A stretch of 64,000 nt of DNA from an uncultured Clostridium sp. (GCA_900543885.1 UQTA01000001.1:1-64000), one strand, 5' to 3'. Positions 32,316 to 42,171 are shown, numbered from the stretch's first letter. The notes: generated by a model not told the origin, from the sequence alone. Made by a program: numbers and translations.

Positions 32316-33158
32316 TTATTTTTCGGATAAATCATAATATATTTCTTCCGGGATGTCAATACTTCCATGAAATACTTCTTTTGCAGGTCCTGTCATAAAC
32401 AGATGCTTACTTTCCCGGTCAAAACGGATCAGCAGGTCGCCTCCTCTAAGGGAAACTTTCACTTCATCATCTGTAAAACCTCTCAAAATAGAAGCCATTG
32501 CACTGGCTGTGGCTCCTGTACCGCAGGCCCAGGTTTCCCCACTGCCTCTTTCCCACACACGCATGCGGATGTGATTCCTGCTCTTTACCTCAATAAACTC
32601 AGAATTTACACGGGCTGGCTGAAAACGCGGATGATTTTCATAAGAAGGGCCAATCTTCTCCAGATCCAGGTCATCAATTCCTTCTGTAAAATAAACCGCA
32701 TGAGGATTTCCCACACTGATACCGGTAAATTCATGTTCTGTGCCATCAATAAGGATCTTTTCCGGCAATTCAGAAGTCAGTTCTGCTTCTCCCATATCTA
32801 CAGTAAGCATCACTGCCTTTCCATTCTCCACCTGGAGTTCCAGTGTCTTGATGCCGCCTAAGGTCTCCACTGTGATCGTCTGTCTCTCTTTATCCACAAT
32901 TCCGTGGTCATACACGTATTTACCCACACAGCGCACGCCGTTTCCACACATGATCCCCTGGGAACCATCTGCATTATACATATCCATGCGGCAGTCTGCC
33001 TTGTCTGACGGGCAGATCAGGATCAGTCCGTCAGAACCGATGCCAAAATGGCGGTCACTGACATATTTAGACACTTCCCCCGGATGCTCCACTTTTTCTT
33101 TAAAGCAATCTACATATACATAATCATTGCCGATTCCCTGCATTTTCGTAAATTCCAT
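32316..33158 (-). CDS. dapF: Diaminopimelate epimerase
   Basis: It interconverts LL- and meso-diaminopimelate for lysine and peptidoglycan. The 280-residue protein keeps both catalytic Cys: NADGSQGIMCGNGVRC and GETWACGTGATASA. The start begins FTKMQGIGNDYVYVD; ATG 33158 has GAGGTG 4 nt upstream, and a GTG at 33170 is an alternative. It is followed by dapL after 123 nt that hold an imperfect hairpin and no gene. Confidence 0.95.
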   Translation of the reverse strand: MEFTKMQGIGNDYVYVDCFKEKVEHPGEVSKYVSDRHFGIGSDGLILICPSDKADCRMDMYNADGSQGIMCGNGVRCVGKYVYDHGIVDKERQTITVETLGGIKTLELQVENGKAVMLTVDMGEAELTSELPEKILIDGTEHEFTGISVGNPHAVYFTEGIDDLDLEKIGPSYENHPRFQPARVNSEFIEVKSRNHIRMRVWERGSGETWACGTGATASAMASILRGFTDDEVKVSLRGGDLLIRFDRESKHLFMTGPAKEVFHGSIDIPEEIYYDLSEK

Positions 33159-33246
33159 CCCACACCTCACACCTTATCCTTATAGTTTGCATTTTCTGAA
33201 GCAGACTGTCCCATCTTTTCACAGTCAGCTTTTTATGCTCCTGCTT

Positions 33247-33795
33247 TTATACATGGATCAGACTGATGATCATCTGTGATGTTTCCACCAGATTCGTTCC
33301 GCTGTCCATACTGCATTTTTGTATATATCTGTGAGCTTCTGATTCCGTCATGTTATTCCGCTCCATCAGAAGTGCTTTTGCCTCATTGATCAGATCCTGT
33401 TCTTCTTTGCTGCGTTCTTTTGGCCGGCTGCGCAGTTTTCTGCGGATACGCTGCTGTGCCTGTACCATCATATCCAGCGTGCTTAACAGATCATGGACCT
33501 TTAATGGCATAGGGAGACACACAACCCCCTGTACCTGTGCCCCGCTCCATCTGGAAGGGGATGCCAGCACCAGCATATCAAAAGAAGTGGAAAGGCACTG
33601 TCTCAGTTCGTCATACATCATATCTTCAAACCGGTACCCGCAGACAACGATCCCGCCGCTTAGATCCTCTGCGACAGAAAGAGCCTGGGATCCTGACATA
33701 CAAACAGTGGCTACATCATATCCACTTCTGACCAGGATTCCTTTTATGCTTTTTCCATCTTCCGGCCTGGAAAATGCCACGATTATATTAGCCAC
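33247..33795 (-). CDS. ANTAR-domain response regulator
   Basis: It is 182 residues long. The N-terminal receiver-like domain (about 1-115) appears degenerate (no clear phosphoacceptor Asp in the usual place), followed by a coiled-coil linker and an ANTAR RNA-binding domain (about 130-180; LINEAKALLMERNNMTESEA). ANTAR proteins act as transcription antiterminators. It starts at GTG 33795 with GGAGG 8 nt upstream. It lies 39 nt downstream of glnA and probably acts on the glnA leader. Confidence 0.88.
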   Translation of the reverse strand: MANIIVAFSRPEDGKSIKGILVRSGYDVATVCMSGSQALSVAEDLSGGIVVCGYRFEDMMYDELRQCLSTSFDMLVLASPSRWSGAQVQGVVCLPMPLKVHDLLSTLDMMVQAQQRIRRKLRSRPKERSKEEQDLINEAKALLMERNNMTESEAHRYIQKCSMDSGTNLVETSQMIISLIHV

Positions 33796-33834
33796 ATGTC
33801 TCACCTCCGGTAAATCTGATGTTCTCATAGAACA

Positions 33835-35178
33835 TTAATATTTATACAGATACTGATTTACCTCCCAGTCAGTGACCTGTGCTCTGAAATCTCTCCACTC
33901 TTCTTCCTTGGCTTCCAGATATTTAACGTAAATATGTTCTCCTAATACCTCACGGACAAAATCATTTCCACGGTATGCCTCAATGGCATCTCCCAGCGTT
34001 TCCGGTATCCGCTCCACATGCTTATTCTGCAATTCTTCTGGCTCCATGCCAAACATATTTCCCTGAATACATGGAGGCAGCTCCATCTTCTTCTCAATAC
34101 CGTCAAGTCCGGCCTGAAGGCAGGCAGCTAATGCCAGATAGGGATTCATGGCAGAATCCGGGCAGCGAAGCTCGATCCTTGTTCCTTCCCCTCTTGGAGA
34201 CGGGATGCGGATCAGGGAGCTGCGATTGGAAGTAGGAGACCAGGCAATATAAATAGGCGCATCATATCCCGGAACCAGTCGCTTATAAGAGTTTACCAGC
34301 GGATTGGTCAAAATCGTCATTTCTTTCATATGTCCCAGGATACCTGCCATAAAACGATAAGCCAGCTGGCTTAATCCAAGCTCATCCTTCTCGTCTGCAA
34401 ACAGGTTGTGTCCATCTTTATCAGACAGAGACATATTAATATGCATACCGGAGCCATTGACTCCTTCTTTGGGCTTTGGCATAAAAGTGGCATGAAGACC
34501 ATGACGTTTGGCAATAGTCTTGGCTGCCATCTTAAAAGTCATAATGTGATCAGCAGCCGCAAGCCCTTCGGTATATTGAAAATCGATTTCATGCTGAGCC
34601 GGAGCGATCTCATGGTGGCTTGCCTCCACCTCAAATCCCATATCTTCCAGGTTCAGCACAATATCCCTGCGTACGTTTTCCCCCAGATCAATAGGGGAAA
34701 CATCAAAATAGCTGGCTCTCTCATGGGACTGGGTAGTAGGTCTTCCCTCCTCATCTGTGTGGAAGAGGAAAAATTCACACTCCGGTCCTACCTGGAAAAT
34801 ATAGCCCATATCAGCTGCGCGCTTTACAGCTCTCTTTAACACATATCGCGGATCTCCGATAAATGCCGTTCCATCTGGATTGTATACATCACAGATCAGT
34901 CTGGCCACCTTTCCCTGCTGAGGACGCCATGGAAATATCTCAAAGGTATCCAGATCCGGATGCAAGTACATATCTGACTCATCAATACGCACAAAGCCCT
35001 CAATGGCGGAACCATCAAACATGCAGTCATTATTTAATGCCTTATTCAGCTGGCTGGCTGTGATCGCCACATTTTTAAGGATACCGAAAATGTCTGTAAA
35101 CTGAAGGCGGATAAATTCCACATCTTCATCTTCTACCATGCGAATAATATCTTCTCTACTGTATTTACTCATATCCAT
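33835..35178 (-). CDS. glnA: Glutamine synthetase, type I
   Basis: It makes glutamine from glutamate, ammonia and ATP. The 447-residue length matches the GSI-alpha type of Firmicutes. Visible motifs include FMPKPKEGVNGSGMH (ATP/metal site), the glutamate-binding NRSSLIRIP, and the N-terminal VEFIRLQFTDIFG. GAGGAA precedes the start. It is followed by the ANTAR gene in the same direction, and its leader has a hairpin. Confidence 0.96.
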   Translation of the reverse strand: MDMSKYSREDIIRMVEDEDVEFIRLQFTDIFGILKNVAITASQLNKALNNDCMFDGSAIEGFVRIDESDMYLHPDLDTFEIFPWRPQQGKVARLICDVYNPDGTAFIGDPRYVLKRAVKRAADMGYIFQVGPECEFFLFHTDEEGRPTTQSHERASYFDVSPIDLGENVRRDIVLNLEDMGFEVEASHHEIAPAQHEIDFQYTEGLAAADHIMTFKMAAKTIAKRHGLHATFMPKPKEGVNGSGMHINMSLSDKDGHNLFADEKDELGLSQLAYRFMAGILGHMKEMTILTNPLVNSYKRLVPGYDAPIYIAWSPTSNRSSLIRIPSPRGEGTRIELRCPDSAMNPYLALAACLQAGLDGIEKKMELPPCIQGNMFGMEPEELQNKHVERIPETLGDAIEAYRGNDFVREVLGEHIYVKYLEAKEEEWRDFRAQVTDWEVNQYLYKY

Positions 35179-35240
35179 TCTTCCTCTCTGGCGGCCGTAT
35201 TCCTGGGTTTTAAAGCGGCTTTTGTACCTCTATCAACTAC

Positions 35241-35287
35241 AAAAGGACAGCTGCAAAGTGAACCGTTCATTTTGCAACTGCCCCTTT
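35241..35287 (-). promoter_or_regulatory. glnA leader hairpin (candidate attenuator)
   Basis: AAAAGG.CAG.TGCAAA.TGAAC pairs with GTTCA.TTTGCA.CTG.CC, then TTTTGTAG on the minus strand. It begins at about the predicted transcription start and lies about 60 nt before glnA. On the plus strand it carries nine Ts, so it is also a good reverse terminator. Confidence 0.7.
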
Positions 35288-35294
35288 TTTTTTA

Positions 35295-35323
35295 AATATA
35301 GCAGTAGAATTTTTATTTGTCAA
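35295..35323 (-). promoter_or_regulatory. glnA promoter
   Basis: On the minus strand TTGACA and TATATT are separated by 17 nt, with a predicted start near 35288, at the foot of the leader hairpin. Confidence 0.8.
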
Positions 35324-35355
35324 CAGGCGATCTTTTTACATATACTGCCGTCCTG

Positions 35356-36219
35356 TCATTCCTGTATAGCCTTTAATTGCTCTGTAAAATAGCTTCCCAG
35401 GCTGATACTTCCCACATAACCCACATCACCTGTAAGGAATATCTCTCCATCTTCTCTTATCTCTACTTCCATGGTTCCTTCCGGCATCTGCACGATCATC
35501 TTCGGATCAGTAAGGCCCAGTCTGTAAGCAGCTGCAGCAGCTGCACAGCAGCCGCTTCCGGAAGCTAATGTATAACCGGCTCCTCTTTCGTAAACTTCTG
35601 TCTGCAAATGGGTACGGTCCAATACCTTGATGATCTGGGTGTTGATCTTTTCCGGGAACTGCTTTGCCGTTTCAGAATATTTTCCAATGCGGCATACCAG
35701 ATCCTTTGAGATCTCATCCATCAAAATCACCAGATGGGGATTGCCAACAGAAAGGCAGGTCACAGGATATGGAATATGGCCAAATACCATCGTTTCATTG
35801 ATGATCTCTCTGCGCGGGCCTTCTACCGGTACCTCATCACTCCAGAAACTTGCCTTTCCCATAGATGCTTTCAGACGGGTTCCCTCTTCGTTTAAATAAT
35901 GGATCTCAATCTCTTTTTCTGCTGTATAAATAGTAATATCCTTCTTCTGGACATAATCTGCATCCTTTAAATATTTTGCAAAAATGCGTATACCATTTCC
36001 GCTGTTTTCCGTCTGACTTCCATCCGAATTCCAGATGATCATGCAGATCTTTCCCTCTTTAAAAACAGGCCCTTCCAGGATACCATCTGCACCTACCCCC
36101 AGATTGCGGTTACACAATAATTTTACCCGTTCCGGTGTCAGCTCCAGCCCATTGCGCTCCGGATCAAATACCAGATAATCATTTCCCAGGCCATGATATT
36201 TCTCTAATTTTAATCTCAT
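35356..36219 (-). CDS. DapF-like protein with both catalytic Cys replaced by Ser
   Basis: It is 287 residues long with a clear DapF fold pattern (KYHGLGNDYLVFD; GVGADGILEG; SVGNPHLVI). The two catalytic positions are changed: NSDGSQTENSGNGIR has Ser in place of the first Cys, and YTLASGSGCC has Ser in place of the second. It is therefore unlikely to work as an ordinary two-base Cys/Cys epimerase. It may act on another substrate, by another mechanism, or as a regulator. GGAGAGG precedes the ATG. Confidence 0.85.
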   Translation of the reverse strand: MRLKLEKYHGLGNDYLVFDPERNGLELTPERVKLLCNRNLGVGADGILEGPVFKEGKICMIIWNSDGSQTENSGNGIRIFAKYLKDADYVQKKDITIYTAEKEIEIHYLNEEGTRLKASMGKASFWSDEVPVEGPRREIINETMVFGHIPYPVTCLSVGNPHLVILMDEISKDLVCRIGKYSETAKQFPEKINTQIIKVLDRTHLQTEVYERGAGYTLASGSGCCAAAAAAYRLGLTDPKMIVQMPEGTMEVEIREDGEIFLTGDVGYVGSISLGSYFTEQLKAIQE

Positions 36220-36381
36220 GATCTACCTCTCCTTTTGTTTATATACTATATTTAATTTACACCACATTATTTTATTAATATATTCATTTTTTGCTGCTTT
36301 ATATTGCAAATAATGCTATAATCTATACTGTACTATATGCTCGATATGCAGATTTAGAAATCCATTATGAGGAGAAGTTCC

Positions 36382-37233
36382 ATGACTGAAGTTTCCACGC
36401 CTGCAGGCTACCTTTTAGAAGATTTCCGCCTGTTTCATTTAAAAGACCAGATTGCAAAAACTTATCATTTCCATCACCATGATTTTTTAAAGATCATGAT
36501 CCTTCTTTCTGGAAATGTAACCTATGTAGTAGAAGGCCGTTCTTATCCCTTAGCTCCCTGGGATATGGTCCTGGTGGACCGGGGACAGGTGCACCGGCCC
36601 ATCGTAGATAACGCTCACCCTTATGAGCGCATCCTTATCTACCTCTCCCACGCCTTTTTAGAAAAATACAGTACTGATAAATCACCTCTGACCAAATGTT
36701 TTGAAACCGCCCAGTACCGCCACTCCCAGGTTTTGCGCCTTTCCCCGGACACGCTTGCTCCGTTTAAAGTCCTTTTGCAGAAATTAGAAACAAATATCCG
36801 CTTTAAAAACGATCATTTTGCAGCCCCTCTGCTTGCAAAAGCCCTCTGCCTGGAATTTCTCATTGAATTAAACCGGGTCACTCTTTCACCAAAAGCAGGA
36901 TTTCTCACAGAAAGTACCTTAGACTACCGCATTGCAGGCCTTTTAGCCTATATCAACAGTCACTTAGAAGAACCTATGGACATGGCCTCTCTTTCTGACT
37001 TAAGCGGCTTAAGTTCCTATCACATGATGCGGCTTTTCAAACAGGAAACCGGCTACACCATTGGAAACTACATTACCGAAAAGCGTCTGATACGGGCAAG
37101 AGATCTGATGAGTCAGGGTACCTGCGCCACTCAGGCCTGCTATCTCAGCGGTTTTCAAAATTATTCCACCTTCCTTAGGGCATACAAAAAACGCTATCCA
37201 GGACGCCCTAAAGACATCCTGAACAGCGTTTAA
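36382..37233 (+). CDS. AraC family transcriptional regulator
   Basis: It is 283 residues long. A cupin-like N-terminal domain (YHFHHHDFLKIMILLSG; WDMVLVDRGQVHRP) is followed by an AraC DNA-binding domain (MDMASLSDLSGLSSYHMMRL; ACYLSGFQNYSTFLRAYK). I chose ATG 36382 because GAGGAG lies 7 nt upstream. It is divergent from the DapF-like gene. Effector unknown. Confidence 0.88.
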   Translation: MTEVSTPAGYLLEDFRLFHLKDQIAKTYHFHHHDFLKIMILLSGNVTYVVEGRSYPLAPWDMVLVDRGQVHRPIVDNAHPYERILIYLSHAFLEKYSTDKSPLTKCFETAQYRHSQVLRLSPDTLAPFKVLLQKLETNIRFKNDHFAAPLLAKALCLEFLIELNRVTLSPKAGFLTESTLDYRIAGLLAYINSHLEEPMDMASLSDLSGLSSYHMMRLFKQETGYTIGNYITEKRLIRARDLMSQGTCATQACYLSGFQNYSTFLRAYKKRYPGRPKDILNSV

Positions 37234-37259
37234 GCCAGCACACTCCGTTATACATTTCT

Positions 37260-37901
37260 CTATGGCAGCGTAGTATAGCCGTAAGCATTTACCAGAGCAT
37301 CCAGCTTCACTCCCTTTTCACATAATGGACATTTTCTGTAATCATAATAAATATAATCTGTTACATCCGCCGGACTGTAAACAGATGTGATGGGGCATCC
37401 ATTCAGTTCATCCAGTGTACTGAATACAGCTGCTGCGCTCTGCAGCTTTCCGCCATAATACTGGATCGCCTCAATGCTCTTATTCAGGCTTAGTCCTGTA
37501 GTCACAACTGCCGTAAGGATAACCACATTTTTTCCATGAACCATAGGTAAAATATTTTCACGAAATACCATCTGGCTGTTGCTGTTATACTCTGGAGTGA
37601 TCACATAAATGGTCTTATGGGCATTAGTAGAGAGAACTCCGGCTCTGGTCAGTTCCTCTGCCAGATATGCTCCGATCACCTGGGTTCCTTCAAGGCACAC
37701 AATGGTATCCACTACCTTATCAAACAAAAAACGTTCCGCCAGATGCTTTGCGATCTCCTGTGCTTCACTCAGCCGCGTTTTAAGAGTAGTCATATCCAGA
37801 TAATAATTGATATGGGCGTGATTGGTAGCAAAATGTCCCGGTGTTGCCTTAAGAGGAGCCTTACTTCCCGATGCAAAGATTTTTACATAGCGATGATCCA
37901 T
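37260..37901 (-). CDS. Phosphoribosyltransferase-like protein
   Basis: The 213 residues have a type I phosphoribosyltransferase pattern: VDTIVCLEGTQVIGAYLAEEL and the PRPP-loop-like VVILTAVVTTGLSLNKSIEA (normally with acidic residues before TTG). A CPLCEKG near the C-terminus may bind metal. Lachnospiraceae relatives are annotated as orotate phosphoribosyltransferase, but the altered PRPP loop makes that doubtful. AAAAGGAGG precedes the ATG. Confidence 0.7.
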   Translation of the reverse strand: MDHRYVKIFASGSKAPLKATPGHFATNHAHINYYLDMTTLKTRLSEAQEIAKHLAERFLFDKVVDTIVCLEGTQVIGAYLAEELTRAGVLSTNAHKTIYVITPEYNSNSQMVFRENILPMVHGKNVVILTAVVTTGLSLNKSIEAIQYYGGKLQSAAAVFSTLDELNGCPITSVYSPADVTDYIYYDYRKCPLCEKGVKLDALVNAYGYTTLP

Positions 37902-38050
37902 AAACGTGCCTCCTTTTCAGAAAAATAAATAAAATTCCTGCTATTTTTAATACTATTATACAAAACAGTCTTTATATTCGCAAGACTTTTGTGTAATTCA
38001 AAATGCGCTGACAACCATCCGGCCTTTGGAAACTCTCCTCTTAGTATACA

Positions 38051-38077
38051 AAAAGGACAGCCATTTCTGACTGTCCT
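38051..38077 (-). terminator. Terminator after ftsH
   Basis: On the minus strand AGGACAGTCA pairs with TGGCTGTCCT, followed by TTTTTG, 58 nt after the ftsH stop. Confidence 0.85.
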
Positions 38078-38135
38078 CACAGGTTTCAAACCTATTTTGT
38101 ATTTTATAAACTTTGTATTTTATAAATCTTTCATT

Positions 38136-40187
38136 TTATAAAGATTCGCCATCCTGTGGCTGTTCTGCATTTTCTTCTGCTGCTTTTTCTTCTGTCACAG
38201 GTTCTGCCCCATGTTCCTGCACTGCTGTTTCCGTTGTTTTTCCAACGTTTTCTGTGTCTGCTTCAGATCCGTTTTCCACAGCTTCATCTGTCTTTTCCAG
38301 ATGCTGGGTATCCGCAATACCTTCGCCATCTTCCTTCTTCTCTTCCGGCTCTGGCAATCCCTTTACCTCACGGAAGATCTTCATAAATTCCTTACCGGTA
38401 ATGGTTTCTTTCTCGATCAGGAACGCTGCGATCTTGTCCATGGTTTCCCTGTCATCACTTAAAAGACGTTTGGCCTCATCATAAGCATTTTTCAGGATCT
38501 TCATAACTTCCTGGTCGATGTCTGCTGCTGTGGCATCACCGCAATTTAATACAGTACGGCCAGTCAGATACTGGTTTTCCTGGCTTTCAAGACCCATAAG
38601 TCCAAACTTTTCAGACATACCATACTGAGTGACCATAGCTCTTGCCAGATTGGTAGCCTGCTGGATATCATTGGCAGCACCAGTAGTAACTGTATCAAAA
38701 ACAATCTCCTCTGCTGCACGGCCGCCCATTAACTCAACCAGCCTTGCTTCCAGCTCTTTCTTTGTACTTAAATACTTCTCTTCTTCCGGGACATTCATAA
38801 CATATCCCAGTGCACCCATGGTTCTTGGAACAATAGTGATCTTCTGAACCGGCTCGGAATGCTTCTGCAGCGCGCTGACTAATGCGTGTCCTACCTCATG
38901 GTAAGATACAATACGGCGCTCTTCCTTGCTCATAATGCGGTCTTTTTTCTCCTTACCAACAAGGACAACCTCAACTGCCTCAAACAGATCCTTCTGGGAA
39001 ACTGCATTTCTGCCATTCTTAACTGCATTGATCGCAGCCTCATTCATCATATTTGCAAGATCTGCACCAACAGCACCGGAAGTTGCAAGGGCGATTTCCT
39101 TAAAATCTACTGTCTCATCTAATAATACATCCTTGGAATGTACCTTCAAAATACTGATACGTCCGTTCAGATCCGGCTTATCCACAACTACACGACGGTC
39201 AAAACGTCCCGGACGAAGAAGAGCCGGGTCCAGGATCTCAGGACGGTTGGTAGCACCAAGTACCAGAAGTCCTTTTGTAGAATCAAAACCATCCATCTCA
39301 GAAAGCAGCTGGTTTAAGGTCTGCTCACGCTCATCATTTCCGCCCATACGGCTGTCACGGCTGCGGCCAATGGCATCAATCTCATCGATAAAGATAATAC
39401 ATGGTGCATTTTCCGTTGCATTCTTAAAAAGATCACGGACACGGGAAGCACCTACACCTACGAACATTTCCACAAAGTCAGAACCTGACAGTGAATAAAA
39501 TGGTACATGGGCCTCACCTGCCACTGCCTTTGCAAGAAGGGTTTTACCGGTTCCTGGAGGTCCTACTAATAAAGCACCCTTTGGAAGCTTGGCACCGATC
39601 TTGGTGTATTTTCCAGGATTATGAAGGAAATCCACGATCTCAGTTAAAGATTCCTTTGCTTCATCTTCACCTGCTACATCTTTAAAAGTAATACCTGTTT
39701 CCTTCTGCACATACATCTTGGCGTTGCTCTTGCCTACACCCATGATTCCGCCGCCGCCCATACGCTTCATGGTAAAGTTCATAATGAACAGCAGGAACAG
39801 GAAAGGAAGTGCATAGCTCAATATCTCTAACAGCAATGCATTGGAAGTATTATTTTCTCTGTTTGTAACAACGTTATTCTTTAAAATACGGTCTACAAAC
39901 TGGTAATCCCCTTCCAGACGCACTACATAATATTTCATCTGCTGAGAATAGTTGGTATCATCTGCCTTTGGCTTTACCTCTATAATGGTGCTTCCAACGC
40001 TGATGGATTCCACCTTACCATTTTCCACCATGTTTACAAATTCATTGTAAGACAGTTCCTGACGCTGTCTGGCGTTGACAGTGGAGTTCATCCAGCCCAC
40101 GATCAGGATCGTCAGCAATGCTGCAACAACCAGCATGGTAATGGTCTGCCAATTACTGTTCTGATTCTGTTTGTTGTTATTATCCAT
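38136..40187 (-). CDS. ftsH: ATP-dependent zinc metalloprotease FtsH
   Basis: This membrane AAA+ protease degrades misfolded and short-lived proteins. It has 683 residues: transmembrane helices at about 14-33 and 118-138, Walker A GPPGTGKT at about 209-216, Walker B IIFIDE at about 264-269, and the zinc motif HEVGH at 430-434 (usually HEAGH). The last 70 residues are an acidic Glu/Ala-rich tail. GAGGGAG precedes the ATG. The region 40188-40523 upstream shows only a weak inverted repeat near 40325-40381. Confidence 0.96.
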   Translation of the reverse strand: MDNNNKQNQNSNWQTITMLVVAALLTILIVGWMNSTVNARQRQELSYNEFVNMVENGKVESISVGSTIIEVKPKADDTNYSQQMKYYVVRLEGDYQFVDRILKNNVVTNRENNTSNALLLEILSYALPFLFLLFIMNFTMKRMGGGGIMGVGKSNAKMYVQKETGITFKDVAGEDEAKESLTEIVDFLHNPGKYTKIGAKLPKGALLVGPPGTGKTLLAKAVAGEAHVPFYSLSGSDFVEMFVGVGASRVRDLFKNATENAPCIIFIDEIDAIGRSRDSRMGGNDEREQTLNQLLSEMDGFDSTKGLLVLGATNRPEILDPALLRPGRFDRRVVVDKPDLNGRISILKVHSKDVLLDETVDFKEIALATSGAVGADLANMMNEAAINAVKNGRNAVSQKDLFEAVEVVLVGKEKKDRIMSKEERRIVSYHEVGHALVSALQKHSEPVQKITIVPRTMGALGYVMNVPEEEKYLSTKKELEARLVELMGGRAAEEIVFDTVTTGAANDIQQATNLARAMVTQYGMSEKFGLMGLESQENQYLTGRTVLNCGDATAADIDQEVMKILKNAYDEAKRLLSDDRETMDKIAAFLIEKETITGKEFMKIFREVKGLPEPEEKKEDGEGIADTQHLEKTDEAVENGSEADTENVGKTTETAVQEHGAEPVTEEKAAEENAEQPQDGESL

Positions 40188-40523
40188 ACTGTATAAATTC
40201 TCCCTCTAACAGGCGTTTGTTGCACGCATAAAACGTGCCAGAGCCTATTCTTTTCTATTATAATGTGAGTCTAACCATAAATCAAGGAAAGAACTATTAA
40301 AATTCTGAAAACAACTGCCATTTTCGCCTTAAGGTGCTTCAAAACTCCGTTGCTGCAAATAAGGGCACCTGCACTTAAGATTCTTAGTTTTTTAAGATTT
40401 TTGCAATTTTTTCAAAAAACTCCCTAGATTTATAAATTTCATAGTTGTATAATATATCAGTTTTTAAAAAAACCGTAAACAAAAACCTGATTCCCAATTT
40501 ACTATTAAAGGAGGTTCCCCACT

Positions 40524-42131
40524 ATGCCAGTAAAATACGTATTCGTAACCGGCGGCGTTGTATCCGGACTTGGAAAAGGCATTACTGCTGCTTCCCTTGG
40601 CCGTCTTTTAAAAGCCAGAGGTTACAAAGTTACCATGCAGAAATTTGACCCCTACATCAACATTGACCCCGGTACCATGAACCCGGTACAGCACGGCGAA
40701 GTCTTCGTCACTGATGACGGCGCTGAAACTGACCTTGACCTTGGACATTATGAACGTTTCATTGATGAGAGCCTGACTAAAAATTCCAACGTAACTACCG
40801 GTAAAGTTTACTGGACTGTTCTTCAGAAAGAACGCCGTGGAGACTTTGGCGGAGGTACGGTACAGGTCATCCCCCACATCACCAATGAAATCAAAAGCCG
40901 CTTCCATCGCAATTATAATGATAACGAAACCGAGATCGCCATCATCGAAGTTGGCGGTACTGTTGGTGACATCGAAAGTCAGCCATTCTTAGAGGCGATC
41001 CGCCAGTTCCAGCATGATGTTGGTCCAGGCAACACCTGTCTCATCCACGTTACCCTTATCCCTTATTTAAAAGCATCCGAAGAATTAAAGACAAAACCAA
41101 CCCAGGCAAGTGTAAAAGACTTACAGGGAATGGGAATCCAGCCAGATATTCTGGTATGCCGTTCTGAACATCCGTTAGATGACAATATCAAGAGCAAGAT
41201 CGCCCTGTTCTGCAATGTGCCAAAAACCCATGTTCTCCAGAACCTGGACGTAGATGTCCTTTACGAGGTTCCCCTTGTAATGGAAGAAGAACATCTGGCA
41301 CAGGTTGCCTGCGAATGCTTAAATCTGCCATGCCCAGAGCCAGATTTAAAAGACTGGTCTGCTATGATCGATGCATGGAAACATCCGGAAAAAGATGTAA
41401 CCGTCGCACTGGTAGGAAAATATACACAGCTCCATGACGCTTATATCTCTGTTGTAGAAGCTTTAAAGCACGGCGCGGTTGCCAACAGAGCGCGGGTACA
41501 CATTAAATGGATCGATTCTGAAACTGTAGATCCTGAAAATGTAGATGGAAAATTAGGGGATGTTGACGGCATCCTGGTTCCAGGCGGCTTCGGTGACCGT
41601 GGTATTGACGGCATGATCTGCGCCATCCGCTACGCAAGAGAGCACAAAGTTCCTTTCCTTGGTCTCTGCCTTGGCATGCAGCTTTCTATTGTAGAATTTG
41701 CAAGAGATGTGATCGGCTGGAATGACGCACATAGTGTAGAGTTAGACCCTGCTACTACTCATCCTGTTATCCACCTGATGCCAGATCAGAATGGTGTAGA
41801 AGATATTGGCGGTACCTTAAGACTTGGTTCCTATCCATGTGTTCTGGATCCCAATTCTAAGGCATATGGCCTGTATGGCGAAGAGACCATCCATGAGCGT
41901 CACAGACATCGCTATGAAGTAAACAATGACTACAGAAAGTTCCTTGCAGATCACGGCATGATGTTATCTGGTATGTCTCCTGACAACCGTATTGTAGAAA
42001 TGATCGAACTGCCAGAACATCCATGGTTCATCGGAACACAGGCTCACCCAGAGCTTAAGTCCCGTCCAAACCGCCCACATCCGCTGTTTAAGGGCTTTAT
42101 TGAAGCATCTTTAAAACATCAGGCCAAATAA
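40524..42131 (+). CDS. pyrG: CTP synthase
   Basis: It aminates UTP to CTP using glutamine. The 535-residue protein has an N-terminal synthetase domain (KYVFVTGGVVSGLGKGITAA) and a C-terminal glutamine amidotransferase domain from about 290, with nucleophile Cys in PFLGLCLGMQL and the AHPE His/Glu pair near the end. AAAGGAGG lies 8 nt upstream, and a TATAAT at 40448-40453 is a likely -10. I do not see the G-run start used for CTP-sensing attenuation in Bacillus. Confidence 0.97.
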   Translation: MPVKYVFVTGGVVSGLGKGITAASLGRLLKARGYKVTMQKFDPYINIDPGTMNPVQHGEVFVTDDGAETDLDLGHYERFIDESLTKNSNVTTGKVYWTVLQKERRGDFGGGTVQVIPHITNEIKSRFHRNYNDNETEIAIIEVGGTVGDIESQPFLEAIRQFQHDVGPGNTCLIHVTLIPYLKASEELKTKPTQASVKDLQGMGIQPDILVCRSEHPLDDNIKSKIALFCNVPKTHVLQNLDVDVLYEVPLVMEEEHLAQVACECLNLPCPEPDLKDWSAMIDAWKHPEKDVTVALVGKYTQLHDAYISVVEALKHGAVANRARVHIKWIDSETVDPENVDGKLGDVDGILVPGGFGDRGIDGMICAIRYAREHKVPFLGLCLGMQLSIVEFARDVIGWNDAHSVELDPATTHPVIHLMPDQNGVEDIGGTLRLGSYPCVLDPNSKAYGLYGEETIHERHRHRYEVNNDYRKFLADHGMMLSGMSPDNRIVEMIELPEHPWFIGTQAHPELKSRPNRPHPLFKGFIEASLKHQAK

Positions 42132-42171
42132 TCAGTCATAACTGATCGTCCTGCCTGAATAAAAACGATCA

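Noticed and set aside
40325..40381. Inverted repeat upstream of pyrG as a regulatory hairpin
   Set aside because: Pairing (CTTAAGGTGC with GGCACC..TTAAG) is broken and short, and lies upstream of the likely promoter; too weak to claim.
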